Part shown: positions 1-8,894 of the stretch, piece by piece
Layout: each line of letters starts with the position of its first letter
Position numbering within the stretch: position 1 is the first letter of the stretch
Assembly (NCBI RefSeq): GCF_000009265.1
Contig: NC_008383.1
Span: forward strand, 83,464-147,463
Length of the DNA: 64,000 nucleotides
Direction: 5' to 3'
DNA from: Rhizobium johnstonii 3841
Lineage (GTDB): Bacteria > Pseudomonadota > Alphaproteobacteria > Rhizobiales > Rhizobiaceae
The notes under the pieces: model-generated
The model's input: the letters and a program-made list of their open reading frames with translations, nothing else
Told to the model about the DNA's origin: nothing
Databases searched by the model: none
Translations under genes and position numbers: made by a program

Positions 1-557
1 GACAGCTTTACGATATCAGCCATACCGCAGAGGCGATTGAGACGCTGGCGATATGCCTCTGGATCCTGCGCCAGACCGGGCCGGCAGTTTGGATCGATTG
101 AGAGCACGCGCTTACCCTGTTCGTTCTCGAACAGCGACTCGCAAGCGCTCGAGACAGGGGGGTGAATCAACGTGACCGAACCGATGTGCAGGACGTCAAC
201 CTCGGTGCCCAAAGATGGTGCCCCTTTCAGCGTCCAGTGCCGTGCCGCACTGCCGCTGTCATAGAACGCGTACTCAGGCTCGTCGTCGCCCAGACGCACA
301 AAAGCCAACGTCGTGTCGAAAGGCAGGCGGGTTGCATAGCGAAGATCAATCCCCGCTTCGTTGAATTGCTGAACCAGCATGGCGCCAAAAAAATCCTCGG
401 ACAGCCCTCCCATGAATCCGACTTTCCCGCCTAACCTGCCAATCGCTGTCGCGATGTTGCAGCAGGATCCACCACAGACAGGGATGTAGCCACTGCCACC
501 TTCCGGGAGCGCGACCGGCAAGAAGTCAATCAAGGCATCACCGCAGACAACGATCAT
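1..557 (-). CDS. PfkB-family sugar kinase (N-terminal part, runs off the window)
   Basis: Reading the minus strand from an ATG at 557 gives about 185 residues without a stop, to the window edge. The protein starts MIVVCGDALIDFLP and contains GGSCCNIATAIGRLGG and GFMGGLSEDFFG, the N-terminal glycine-rich substrate and nucleotide fold of the PfkB/ribokinase family, which phosphorylates sugars in the cytoplasm. The C-terminal GAGD catalytic motif would lie outside the window. The start is 4 bases after the stop of the upstream hydrolase gene, so it is the distal gene of the E1-lipoyl-hydrolase-kinase operon. It probably phosphorylates the sugar imported or epimerised by the divergent operon; the exact sugar cannot be told. 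Confidence 0.85.
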   Translation of the reverse strand, partial: MIVVCGDALIDFLPVALPEGGSGYIPVCGGSCCNIATAIGRLGGKVGFMGGLSEDFFGAMLVQQFNEAGIDLRYATRLPFDTTLAFVRLGDDEPEYAFYDSGSAARHWTLKGAPSLGTEVDVLHIGSVTLIHPPVSSACESLFENEQGKRVLSIDPNCRPGLAQDPEAYRQRLNRLCGMADIVKL

Positions 558-561
558 GAAC

Positions 562-1356
562 TCATCCCCCCAATTCCAATACGGCACTCTTCAGAAATTC
601 ACAAAGATGCCGGCTTACGGCTCTGCTTGCCTCAACGTGAGGAAGATGCCCGGTATCCGGCAGAGTCAGCACTTGAGCGTTGAACCTCGACAGTCTCGGA
701 CGGTCGATCGGATTTATCGTGTCTTCCTCTCCCCAAATGACGATCCGCGGAACTCTGCTGACGGCTATGGAGGCCACATGGGGTTCAATCGAGGTCTCGA
801 CATGGCTTAACTCCGAAGCCAGGGCTCTAAGAGCGGCACGAATGCCCGGTCGTTCCAGGTGATCGAGGAGCCGTTGAGCGATCGGTGGCGTTATCAGGCG
901 CGGGCGCGAGACCAAACGCTGAAGTAGCGCCAACGCAGAGCCCAACTCGTTAAGTTCAGGCAGTTCGCTCAGAAATTCTCGACCGACCTCTTTGCCCAGA
1001 CCAGCCGGTGCGATCAGGCCAAGGCCGGCGACCAAATCCGGTCGGCGGGCTGCCAGTTCGATGGCGATTGCGCCGCCCAGTGAATGCCCCACCACTACAA
1101 AGCGATCGTTCTGTCGCGCGAGTGCGTCAATCAGTTCATCGGCCATCTCCGAGATTTTCATGCCATTCCTGCCAGGCGGTTGACCGCCATGCGCAGGCAG
1201 GTCGCAGCTAAAAACCGCAAACGACTGCATGAGCGCGTCCTGATTGGCTATCCAGCTCATTCGATCAGCTCCGAACCCGTGGAGAAGCAGAAGGTTCGGC
1301 CCCGACCCACCCAAGCGGAAGACTGGAAGCGGTAAGTTTGCGGTCGCGTTTGTCAT
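562..1356 (-). CDS. Alpha/beta-hydrolase fold protein (AcoC-like hydrolase half)
   Basis: 264-residue alpha/beta hydrolase. LLLHGFGADRMSW near residue 25 is the oxyanion-hole HG motif, GHSLGG near residue 90 is the nucleophile elbow, and DTGHLPHVEAS near the C-terminus holds the catalytic His. The start ATG overlaps the stop of the upstream lipoyl-domain gene by 4 bases (ATGA), so the two are translationally coupled. In acetoin dehydrogenase systems the E2 component AcoC is a lipoyl domain joined to this same fold. Here the two halves are separate genes, so this is probably the acyltransferase or hydrolase half of a split E2. An unrelated esterase role in sugar-lactone or acyl metabolism is possible. 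Confidence 0.8.
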   Translation of the reverse strand: MTNATANLPLPVFRLGGSGPNLLLLHGFGADRMSWIANQDALMQSFAVFSCDLPAHGGQPPGRNGMKISEMADELIDALARQNDRFVVVGHSLGGAIAIELAARRPDLVAGLGLIAPAGLGKEVGREFLSELPELNELGSALALLQRLVSRPRLITPPIAQRLLDHLERPGIRAALRALASELSHVETSIEPHVASIAVSRVPRIVIWGEEDTINPIDRPRLSRFNAQVLTLPDTGHLPHVEASRAVSRHLCEFLKSAVLELGG

Positions 1357-1589
1357 GTCTCGATGATCCCAAGCGTGGAGCCCACTGCCGCAAGCTCGTC
1401 TGCGGGAATCAGGATTTTCTTCAGAATGCCTGTCGCTGGGGCTTCGATTTCCATGGTGACCTTGGGTGTCGTGATCAGGACGAGTTGTTCACCTTCGGTG
1501 ACCATGTCGCCTTCCGTCTTGAACCACTCGTCGATCTGGGCCTCGTCGATTTCGTTTCCGAGATTCGGCATGATGATCGGGATATCCAT
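1353..1589 (-). CDS. Stand-alone lipoyl/biotinyl-attachment domain protein
   Basis: 78 residues starting MDIPIIMPNLG, almost exactly one lipoyl domain. The likely modified lysine is K43 in ITTPKVTMEIEAPATG, at the beta-turn position expected for lipoylation. An in-frame GTG at 1622 overlapping the E1 stop would add 11 residues. The ATG at 1589 is preferred because GAGGA stands about 7 bases before it and the domain begins there. It lies between the E1 gene and the alpha/beta-hydrolase gene, so it probably acts as the swinging arm that carries the acyl group made by E1. It has no E3-binding domain and no catalytic E2 domain. No dihydrolipoamide dehydrogenase gene is in the window. Confidence 0.85.
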   Translation of the reverse strand: MDIPIIMPNLGNEIDEAQIDEWFKTEGDMVTEGEQLVLITTPKVTMEIEAPATGILKKILIPADELAAVGSTLGIIET

Positions 1590-1618
1590 ATGTGTTCCTC
1601 GCTCAAAAATGTGTTGGT

Positions 1619-4084
1619 TCACAGACCGAGACGGGCAAGTTCCCGATCGTCCCAGTCACGTATGCTGCGGCGGTTGCTGCGCTGGCCTGGAAACAACTCG
1701 CTGGTGATGACATCAATGATGTCATCTTTCTGGGGAAAGTAGGTTGATTCCATCTCAGCGCCGGGCACGATCCAATTCGGAGAGCCGATTACACGAGGCG
1801 CGGCGTGAAGAGTTTCATAGCCGAATCGCGTAATGTTTGCGGCGAGCGTCATCAGGAAGCTGCCGCGCTCCGAGGCCTCCGATACCAGTACGATGCGTCC
1901 GGTTTTCCTTATCGAGGCAAGCACGGGTTCATAGTTAAATGGAACAAGCGAACGCGCATCAATCACTTCGACCGAGATGCCGAAGGTGCTTTCGAGTTCT
2001 TCAGCAGCAGCGAGCGCGGAGTAAAGCGAAGGTCCCACCGTCAGAATTGTGACGTCTTCTCCAGCGCGCTTACAATCGGGTTCACCAATGGGAAGTTGGT
2101 AGTAGCCGGTCGGCACGCCTTCATTGCGGAACTCTTCCACGGTGTCGTAGAGGCGCTGGCTTTCAAAGAAAACCACCGGATCGTTGCCTGACAATGCGGA
2201 AGCCAACAGGCCTTTCGCATCATACGGCGTTGCCGGATATACAACTTTGAGGCCTGGAATATGGGCGCATAATGCCGTCCAGTCTTGACTATGCTGGGCG
2301 CCGTACTTCGAACCGATCGAGCAACGCAAAACGACGGGAACCTTCAGCTCACCTCCGGACATCGATTGCCATTTTGCCATCTGATTGAAGACTTCGTCGC
2401 CCGCCCGGCCTAGAAAGTCGCCATACATCAGTTCCACCAGCGCGCGGCCGCCCTCGAGCGCAAAGCCGACCGCCGTCGCAACGATCGCAGCTTCGGAGAT
2501 CGGTGAATTGAACAACCGATCATGCGGTAGGATTTCGGCAAGCCCCCGGTAAACGCCGAATGCGCCACCCCATTCCCGGCATTCTTCCCCATAGGCGACA
2601 AGACTGCCGTCGTGCGTCATGTGGTGCAAGACGGACTCGAACAACGCGTCACGCAATGTGATAGCCCGCATGGGTGACAGCTTGGCTCCGTCCTCGGCAA
2701 AGCCGTATCGACTTTTCTTCGCGTCCTGACGGATCCGGCTCACCTCGTCGACAGGCTTGAGGAGCGAAACTTCTTGCGAGGGCAGCTCTATGTTGGTGTT
2801 CGAGAACATGAGCTTGCCGATCAGCGTTGGATCTGCATGAATATCAACGGGAGGAGTAAGTGCCGGATCGACCGCGATCGCAGTAATCGAGCGCATGCGA
2901 TCCGTTGTCTGTTCGCGCAGTTCGGCGACCTGGCCAGCGGTCACAATCCCGGCCTCCTGAAGGCGATTGGAGAACAGAATGATAGGATCGTGCTGTTCCC
3001 ACGCCTGCATCTCGTCCTTCGTCCGATATGAGTTGATATCTGTTGTTGAATGACCCGAGCTGCGGTAACATTCTACGTCCAGCAAGGCGGGCCCGCGGCC
3101 TTGAACCAAAAGCTCGCGCTTGCGTGCGACGGCGTCAGCAACGGCGAGCGGATTTGTTCCGTCGACGGTTTCCGCGTGTATGGCTTGCTGGTTGACCGCC
3201 AGCCCTATGCGAGACAGGCGGTCCCATCCCATTGTTTCGCCGATGGTCTGACCGCCCATCGCATAAAAGTTGTTGGTGAAGAAAAACAGGACCGGCAAAC
3301 CTCCTTTGAAAGCATCTGCCCACAGCGTCTCGAATTGTGCCATAGCGGCGAAATTCATAGCTTCCCAGACGGGCCCGCAGCCAGTAGAGCCATCGCCCGC
3401 GTTGGCCACAGTGATGCCGCTGGCCCCCGCAAGCTTCTTTCGCAATGCGGCCCCCGTGGCTATTCCGGCGGACGCGCCGACAATTGCGTTGTTCGGATAA
3501 GTCCCAAAAGGCGGGAAGAAGGCATGCATCGACCCGCCCATGCCTCGGTTGAAACCGGTTGAGCGCATGAAGATCTCTGAAAGCAGGCCGAGCAGTAGAA
3601 AATTCTCCGCGGTCTCGCTTGTTTTCGGACCCTGCAGCGAGGTCTCCACGGTCCTGAGAAGCGTACCACGCTCATGGCTCTCCATAATCAGACGCAAGGC
3701 ATCATCTGGGAGCTTTCGGATCGCAGAAAGGCCCTTCGCGATGAACTCGCCATGGCTGCGATGACTGCCGAAAATATGGTCATCCGGCTCGAGTGAGGCT
3801 GCCGCTCCGACGGCAGCAGCCTCTTGCCCGATCGAAAGGTGAGCCGGCCCTTTGTAGTTAAACTCAATGCCGCAATATGCTCCCTTTCCCTTTAGCGAAG
3901 CCAAAATCGTCTCAAATTCGCGTATGATAATCATATCGCGCAGAATTTGCAGCAATCCCTCGTCGCCATACCGGGCACGTTCCGCCTCGATATTCTCATC
4001 GTACGCGTGGATAGGAATTGAGGGTGCTTTCAACGTACTGCGCACCTTGAAGGTCCTGGGGTCGATGTGGATTTCCTTGGGCAT
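1619..4084 (-). CDS. Fused E1 alpha/beta thiamine-diphosphate 2-oxoacid (or acetoin-type) dehydrogenase
   Basis: 821 residues joining the E1 alpha and E1 beta subunits of a TPP-dependent dehydrogenase. The alpha half (about 1-420) has the GDGS...NN TPP/Mg motif near residues 228-275. The beta half begins near residue 465 with SPMRAITLRDALFESV and has the typical E1-beta blocks EAAIVATAVGFALEGG and QDWTALCAHIPGLKVVYP. Start ATG at 4084 follows a good GGAGG at about 6 bases. It heads the leftward operon with a lipoyl protein, an alpha/beta hydrolase and a sugar kinase. It probably cleaves or decarboxylates a 2-oxo compound derived from the imported sugar and hands the acyl group to the lipoyl protein; the substrate is unknown. 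Confidence 0.85.
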   Translation of the reverse strand: MPKEIHIDPRTFKVRSTLKAPSIPIHAYDENIEAERARYGDEGLLQILRDMIIIREFETILASLKGKGAYCGIEFNYKGPAHLSIGQEAAAVGAAASLEPDDHIFGSHRSHGEFIAKGLSAIRKLPDDALRLIMESHERGTLLRTVETSLQGPKTSETAENFLLLGLLSEIFMRSTGFNRGMGGSMHAFFPPFGTYPNNAIVGASAGIATGAALRKKLAGASGITVANAGDGSTGCGPVWEAMNFAAMAQFETLWADAFKGGLPVLFFFTNNFYAMGGQTIGETMGWDRLSRIGLAVNQQAIHAETVDGTNPLAVADAVARKRELLVQGRGPALLDVECYRSSGHSTTDINSYRTKDEMQAWEQHDPIILFSNRLQEAGIVTAGQVAELREQTTDRMRSITAIAVDPALTPPVDIHADPTLIGKLMFSNTNIELPSQEVSLLKPVDEVSRIRQDAKKSRYGFAEDGAKLSPMRAITLRDALFESVLHHMTHDGSLVAYGEECREWGGAFGVYRGLAEILPHDRLFNSPISEAAIVATAVGFALEGGRALVELMYGDFLGRAGDEVFNQMAKWQSMSGGELKVPVVLRCSIGSKYGAQHSQDWTALCAHIPGLKVVYPATPYDAKGLLASALSGNDPVVFFESQRLYDTVEEFRNEGVPTGYYQLPIGEPDCKRAGEDVTILTVGPSLYSALAAAEELESTFGISVEVIDARSLVPFNYEPVLASIRKTGRIVLVSEASERGSFLMTLAANITRFGYETLHAAPRVIGSPNWIVPGAEMESTYFPQKDDIIDVITSELFPGQRSNRRSIRDWDDRELARLGL

Positions 4085-4148
4085 TCTGACCTCCGATGGG
4101 ATTTGCCGGGGTCACAATCCCCTTAGCCACTAGACATATATCGTCACA

Positions 4149-4284
4149 ACAAATGTATTTCAAGAAAGATTTTTGTGTTAGGTTCTTTTTAAGCGATGAT
4201 CGTACAAATGCGACGGAACGGCAATTTGTGGCGTGGCATGGTGTTGGAGCCTGTAAACAAATGTGTTTCACAAGCTATATTTGT
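4149..4284. promoter_or_regulatory. Three inverted-repeat operator candidates in divergent promoter region
   Basis: Three ACAAAT...ATTTGT type inverted repeats lie between the divergent E1 and epimerase operons: 4149-4176 (second arm TTTTGT, spacer 16), 4204-4229 (spacer 14) and 4257-4284 (spacer 16). The first and third also share flanking bases over about 35 positions. The AT-rich DNA stands out from the GC-rich surroundings. The likely role is binding of a local sugar-responsive repressor or activator controlling both operons; no regulator gene is visible in the window. Confidence 0.6.
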
Positions 4285-4409
4285 GTTGACCTTTGCAAAT
4301 TTTTCGATGACTATTCCCATAATGATCAGCGGTGAAGAGATGTCGCGCTGACGCTGTCTGGTCCAGCGTTCTCGTTGGCTCTGCAGCGGATTACGGGAGG
4401 ATAAATGCA

Positions 4410-5255
4410 ATGGCAAAATTTGGAATGCACTTCAGTCTGTGGGCGCCCGAGTGGACGACAGAGGCGGCCAACGCCGCTATCCCTGAGGCGGCGCGATACG
4501 GGCTGGAAATAATCGAGATCCCTTTGTTCGAGCCGGCCAAAATCGATCTGGATCACGCAAAGTCGATAATCCGAGATCATGGTCTTCAGGCAACCGCGTC
4601 GCTTTGCCTGCCCGAAGACAAGATGGCTCACCTGGCTCCGGAAGCCTGTACGCAATATCTGTTTCAAGTTCTCGACGCCGCTCACCACATTGGGTGCTCC
4701 ATGCTGACTGGCGTCACCTACTCGGCGCTCGGCTACAAGACCGGTGTTCCCCCAACAAGTAGCGAGTACGAAGCGGTGGTTCGGGCACTGAAGCCGGTAG
4801 CCCGGCGCGCTGCTGGACTCGGCATGACGTTCGGTGTCGAACCTTGCACACGCTTCGACACCCACATTCTCAATACGGCCGCGCAAGGAATATGGCTGCT
4901 TGAGCAAATCGATGAACCGAATACCTTCGTCCACCTCGACACCTATCACATGAACGTAGAGGAGAGTGGTTTCGACGACGGCATCCGCCAGGCCGCGGGA
5001 CGCTCGCCCTATATCCACCTTTCCGAAAGTCATCGCGGTGTCCCAGGCACCGGTACCGTAGATTGGGAACTGGTCTTCCGGACATTGCGCGACACCGGAT
5101 TCGATGGCGATCTTGTCATTGAGAGCTTTGTCTCGGTACCGCCACAGCTTGCTGCGGCACTCTGCATGTGGCGGCCGGCCGCGCCCAATGCTGGCGCTGT
5201 ACTTGATCAAGGGCTGCCGTATTTGCGCGGCTTGGCGACACGCTACGGCCTCTGA
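4410..5255 (+). CDS. Sugar-phosphate isomerase/epimerase, D-tagatose/D-psicose 3-epimerase-like
   Basis: 281-residue TIM-barrel enzyme of the xylose-isomerase-like fold. It matches the ketose 3-epimerase pattern: Glu144 in GVEPCTRFDTHILNTA, Asp177 and His180 in HLDTYHMNVEE, His203 with the following Arg in IHLSESHRG, and Glu238 in VIESF, the expected metal ligands and catalytic glutamates. The start at 4410 was chosen because GGGAGG lies 8-10 bases before it and the barrel begins at MAKFGMHF; an upstream in-frame start at 4332 lacks such support. It is divergent from the E1 operon and followed by the importer genes. It probably interconverts C3 epimers of the imported ketose or of a derivative. 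Confidence 0.85.
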   Translation: MAKFGMHFSLWAPEWTTEAANAAIPEAARYGLEIIEIPLFEPAKIDLDHAKSIIRDHGLQATASLCLPEDKMAHLAPEACTQYLFQVLDAAHHIGCSMLTGVTYSALGYKTGVPPTSSEYEAVVRALKPVARRAAGLGMTFGVEPCTRFDTHILNTAAQGIWLLEQIDEPNTFVHLDTYHMNVEESGFDDGIRQAAGRSPYIHLSESHRGVPGTGTVDWELVFRTLRDTGFDGDLVIESFVSVPPQLAAALCMWRPAAPNAGAVLDQGLPYLRGLATRYGL

Positions 5256-5333
5256 GGCGACATCTGGCGGCGACGGGCCGCAGACGCAATTCCGAAAATC
5301 TAGAGTCTACAACGCTCACAGGAGGAGAAGAGC

Positions 5334-6332
5334 ATGAAACGTCGTGACATTTTGAAGTTTTCTTTGGCCGCAGGCGTGGCATGGCTGATTGCCACGCCAA
5401 ACCTCGCGATGGCGGCCGACCCAGTCATGGTGACTGTTGTCAAGATTGCCGGCATCCCGTACTTCGGTGCCCTTGAGCGCGGCCTGCAGGAGGCAGGGAA
5501 GCAATTCAACATCGACGTTTCCATGACCGGTCCGGCAAACATCGACCCGGCTCAGCAGGTCAAGCTGCTGGAAGATCTGATCGCCAAAAAGGTGGACGTG
5601 ATCGGCCTTGTGCCCCTGGACGTCAAGGCCTGCGAGCCTGTGCTCAAGCGGGCTCAGGCAGCAGGCATCAAGGTTATTGTCCACGAGGGGCCGGAACAGG
5701 AGGGCCGCGACTGGGACGTCGAACTCATTGACTCGACCAAGTTCGGCGAAGTTCAAATGCAGAGCCTCGCCAAGGAAATGGGCGAGGAAGGGGACTATGT
5801 CGTCTATGTCGGCACCCTGACTACCCCGCTGCACAACAAGTGGGCCGACGCGGCCATCGCCTATCAAAAGGCACATTATCCCAAGATGAACCTCGTGGCC
5901 GATCGCTTCCCTGGCGCCGACGAAATCGACAGCGCCTACCGCACGACCATCGACGTGCTGAAGGCCTATCCGAAGCTCAAGGGTATTCTCGCGTTTGGCT
6001 CGAACGGTCCGATCGCCGCCGGCAACGCCGTGAAGGAAAAGCACCTGAGCAAGCGGGTTGCCGTCATAGGCACGGTGCTGCCGTCGCAGGCCAAGGACCT
6101 GATCATGGACGGCGTCATTCGGGAAGGTTTCATGTGGAACCCGAGAGAAGCTGGCTCTGCGATGGTTGCCGTCGCCAGATTGGTCCTCGACGGAACGAAA
6201 ATCGAGGACGGGATGGATGTTCCCGGCCTCGGCAAGGCTACGGTGGATGTTCCCGGAAAGCTCATCAAGGTCGACAAGATCACCCACATCAACAAAGAAA
6301 CCGTGGATGGCCTGATCGCCCAAGGTCTGTAG
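5334..6332 (+). CDS. Periplasmic sugar-binding protein of ribose/AI-2 type ABC importer
   Basis: 332 residues. The N-terminus MKRRDILKFSLAAG with a hydrophobic stretch and AMAAD cleavage region looks like a twin-arginine or Sec signal peptide. The mature part is a type I periplasmic binding fold (GIPYFGALERGLQEAG, LLEDLIAKKVDVIGLVP, RFPGADEIDSAYRT). This family (RbsB/LsrB/RhaS-like) binds pentoses, hexoses or related polyols and delivers them to the membrane permeases encoded downstream. AGGAGG lies shortly before the ATG. The first gene upstream is the 3-epimerase, so the ligand is probably a ketose or sugar alcohol; the exact ligand cannot be read from sequence. Confidence 0.85.
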   Translation: MKRRDILKFSLAAGVAWLIATPNLAMAADPVMVTVVKIAGIPYFGALERGLQEAGKQFNIDVSMTGPANIDPAQQVKLLEDLIAKKVDVIGLVPLDVKACEPVLKRAQAAGIKVIVHEGPEQEGRDWDVELIDSTKFGEVQMQSLAKEMGEEGDYVVYVGTLTTPLHNKWADAAIAYQKAHYPKMNLVADRFPGADEIDSAYRTTIDVLKAYPKLKGILAFGSNGPIAAGNAVKEKHLSKRVAVIGTVLPSQAKDLIMDGVIREGFMWNPREAGSAMVAVARLVLDGTKIEDGMDVPGLGKATVDVPGKLIKVDKITHINKETVDGLIAQGL

Positions 6333-6350
6333 CCGTCCTTGCAGGAAATA

Positions 6351-6378
6351 CCGCAGGCGGGTCCGCGCTCGCCTGCGG
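6351..6378 (+). other. Intercistronic stem-loop after the binding-protein gene
   Basis: A perfect 9-base stem (CCGCAGGCG at 6351-6359 with CGCCTGCGG at 6370-6378) with a 10-base loop and no T-tract. Such hairpins after binding-protein genes commonly stabilise the upstream mRNA or reduce downstream expression, which would explain excess binding protein over ATPase. Confidence 0.6.
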
Positions 6379-6414
6379 CAGGACAGATGCCAGCGACTAA
6401 GGGTAAAGCCCACT

Positions 6415-7899
6415 ATGACCACATTCCTTGAATTGACCCATGTCTCCAAGCATTTCGGCGGAGTTCGTGCGCTTCGAGATGTCGATCTGTCGCTGGAGGC
6501 CGGCGAAGTTCACTGTCTTGTTGGCGAAAATGGTTCGGGCAAATCCACCCTGATCAAGATTATTGCTGGCGTGCAGGCGCCCGATCCAGGTGGTAGCATC
6601 GTTCTGGAGGGTCGCGAACATGCGCGTTTGGACCCCATTCTTTCCACCAAGAGTGGCATCCAGGTTATCTATCAGGATCTCTCCCTCTTCCCCAATATGT
6701 CCGTGGCGGAGAACATCGCCATCGGCAGCCACATGGGCTTGCCTCGGCTCGCGAATTGGAACCGCATAAATGACATTGCGGCGAAAGCCATGGCCCGCAT
6801 CAACGTCAATCTCGACCTGGAGACGATGGTGTCGGACCTCTCTATCGCAAACCGGCAACTGGTTGCGATTTGCCGCGCCATGGCCGCCGACGCAAAGCTG
6901 GTCATCATGGACGAGCCCACCGCCTCGTTGACCCGGCATGAGGTGGATTCTCTGCTGCGTGTCGTCAACGACCTTAAGAGCAGAGACATTTGCACGGTGT
7001 TCGTATCCCACCGTCTCGATGAAGTAATGGAGATAGCCGAGCGCGTAACGGTTCTGCGTGACGGCGGTAAGGTGGGGACCTTCGATGCCAGCGAGATCAC
7101 TTCACGGCGGCTCGAGACCTTGATGACCGGTCATGAGTTCCACTATGCGCCTCCGCGGCCCGGAGGCGAGGCTGCGGAGGTTGTGCTGGCGGTTCGAAAC
7201 CTGTCTCGACCAGGCCACTACGAGGATATCAGCTTCGACATTCGCAAAGGAGAGATCGTCGGCCTTACCGGGCTTTTGGGCTCCGGACGGACAGAACTCG
7301 CACTCAGCATCTTCGGTATGAATCCACCGTCCCGCGGCACGATTGAAGTCTCCGGAAAGCCGCTGATAGCCAGCTCCAATCGTGTCGCAATAGCCAGCGG
7401 CGTGGCTTACGTCCCGGAAGACAGGTTGATGCTCGGCCTGGCGCTGGGGCAGCCCATTTCTGCAAACATCCTCGCGACGGTCCTCGACAGCTTGGCCGGC
7501 AAATTCGGCCTCATCAACCCCGCCAAACGTGTAGCCGCAGCCGATGATTGGATCGTTCGCCTGAACACGAAAGTGTCCGACCTCGAAAATCCCGTCGGAA
7601 CTCTGTCAGGAGGCAACCAGCAACGGGTAGTGTTGGGCAAGTGGATGGCCACAAAACCCCGCGTGCTGATACTCGATAGCCCAACCGTCGGCGTGGACAT
7701 CAAGGCCAAGGACGGAATCTATGAGATAGTGCACCGATTGGCGGCAGAAGGCGTCGGGGTACTGCTCATCTCCGACGAAGCCCAGGAGGTCTTCTACCAC
7801 ACCCATCGTGTCCTGGTCATGCGGCAAGGCAGGCTCGTCAGCGAAGTGGATCCGCTTTCGTCGACCGAGAGAAATCTGCAGGAGGAAATCTATGCCTAA
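6415..7899 (+). CDS. Double-domain sugar ABC transporter ATPase (RbsA/MglA type)
   Basis: 494 residues with two nucleotide-binding domains. Domain 1 has Walker A GENGSGKSTL near residue 38 and Walker B LVIMDEPTASL near 165. Domain 2 has the degenerate P-loop GLLGSGRTELALS near 285, signature LSGGNQQRVVLGKWM near 398 and Walker B VLILDSPTVGVD. Asymmetric domains of this sort are the hallmark of carbohydrate uptake transporter 2 (ribose, galactose, AI-2) ATPases. It lies between the binding protein and two permease genes, and its 3' end overlaps the first permease start by 8 bases. It powers import at the cytoplasmic face of the inner membrane. Confidence 0.92.
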   Translation: MTTFLELTHVSKHFGGVRALRDVDLSLEAGEVHCLVGENGSGKSTLIKIIAGVQAPDPGGSIVLEGREHARLDPILSTKSGIQVIYQDLSLFPNMSVAENIAIGSHMGLPRLANWNRINDIAAKAMARINVNLDLETMVSDLSIANRQLVAICRAMAADAKLVIMDEPTASLTRHEVDSLLRVVNDLKSRDICTVFVSHRLDEVMEIAERVTVLRDGGKVGTFDASEITSRRLETLMTGHEFHYAPPRPGGEAAEVVLAVRNLSRPGHYEDISFDIRKGEIVGLTGLLGSGRTELALSIFGMNPPSRGTIEVSGKPLIASSNRVAIASGVAYVPEDRLMLGLALGQPISANILATVLDSLAGKFGLINPAKRVAAADDWIVRLNTKVSDLENPVGTLSGGNQQRVVLGKWMATKPRVLILDSPTVGVDIKAKDGIYEIVHRLAAEGVGVLLISDEAQEVFYHTHRVLVMRQGRLVSEVDPLSSTERNLQEEIYA

Positions 7900-8881
7900 G
7901 ACAATTCAACGCTGGACACGAAGTCACGAATTTTGGCTGCTTGCGGTCGTCATCGTATTGTCCCTGTTCCTCACGGCAGCGACGGACAGTTTTCTGACGC
8001 TGCAAAACCTTTTCGACCTTCTCACCTCCACTTCGTTTGCAGGCATTCTTGCAGCCGGTCTGCTTGTGGTCTTGGTGTTCGGTGGGATCGACATCTCCTT
8101 TACTGCCATAGCCAGCGTCGCTCAATATGTGGCTCTCATGATTGCCAAGACCTATCCAATTGGGTGGTTCGGAGTGTTCCTTGTCGCCTGCTGCACTGGT
8201 ATACTATGTGGGCTATTCAATGCGGCTATTATTCATAAGGTTCGCATCTCTTCGGTTATTGTGACTATATCCACTCTCAATATTTTTTATGGGTTGCTAA
8301 TATATATCACCCGCGGCGACTATATCACCTCGCTTCCCAGCTATTTCCGCGAAGGGATCTGGTGGTTCGAATTCACCGACAGTAATGGATTTCCTTATGC
8401 GATCAATTTCCAGGCGCTGTTGCTAGTGGTCGCATTCTTTATGACCTGGGTCTTGCTCAACAAGACAAACATCGGTCGTCAAATATATGCCATGGGGGGG
8501 AATGAGATAGCCGCCGAACGCCTTGGTTTTCATGTCTTCGGCCTGAGGTGCCTTGTCTACGGTTATATGGGGTTCATGGCTGCGATCGCATCAATATCGC
8601 AAGCCCAGCTGGCCCAATCGGTTACGCCGACGACGCTCATCGGCAAGGAACTCGAAGTGCTTGCGGCTGTCGTTCTTGGCGGCGCGAGTCTGGCCGGTGG
8701 CAACGGCTCCGTGTTTGGCGCCGTACTGGGCGTGATGCTCATCGCAATTTTGCAGAACGGACTGATATTGCTTGGCGTGTCCTCATACTGGAATCAGTTC
8801 TTTGTCGGCTGCGTTATTCTGCTTGCGGTCTCGGCGACTGCGCTGTCTCAGCGGCGTCGGCATGCTGGACTCGCGTCCTAG
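7892..8881 (+). CDS. Sugar ABC transporter permease (RbsC family), first subunit
   Basis: 329-residue very hydrophobic protein with about 8-10 predicted membrane segments. It has the conserved RbsC-type motif ANR-like region NEIAAERLGFHV and the glycine-rich ELEVLAAVVLGGASLAGGNGS near residue 255. The start at 7892 (MPKTIQRW) is chosen because GGAGG precedes it by 6-7 bases and it overlaps the ATPase stop by 8 bases; a longer upstream frame is inside the ATPase gene. It forms the transmembrane channel, probably as a heterodimer with the next gene. Confidence 0.9.
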   Translation: MPKTIQRWTRSHEFWLLAVVIVLSLFLTAATDSFLTLQNLFDLLTSTSFAGILAAGLLVVLVFGGIDISFTAIASVAQYVALMIAKTYPIGWFGVFLVACCTGILCGLFNAAIIHKVRISSVIVTISTLNIFYGLLIYITRGDYITSLPSYFREGIWWFEFTDSNGFPYAINFQALLLVVAFFMTWVLLNKTNIGRQIYAMGGNEIAAERLGFHVFGLRCLVYGYMGFMAAIASISQAQLAQSVTPTTLIGKELEVLAAVVLGGASLAGGNGSVFGAVLGVMLIAILQNGLILLGVSSYWNQFFVGCVILLAVSATALSQRRRHAGLAS

Positions 8882-8894
8882 GGAGGAAATTACC

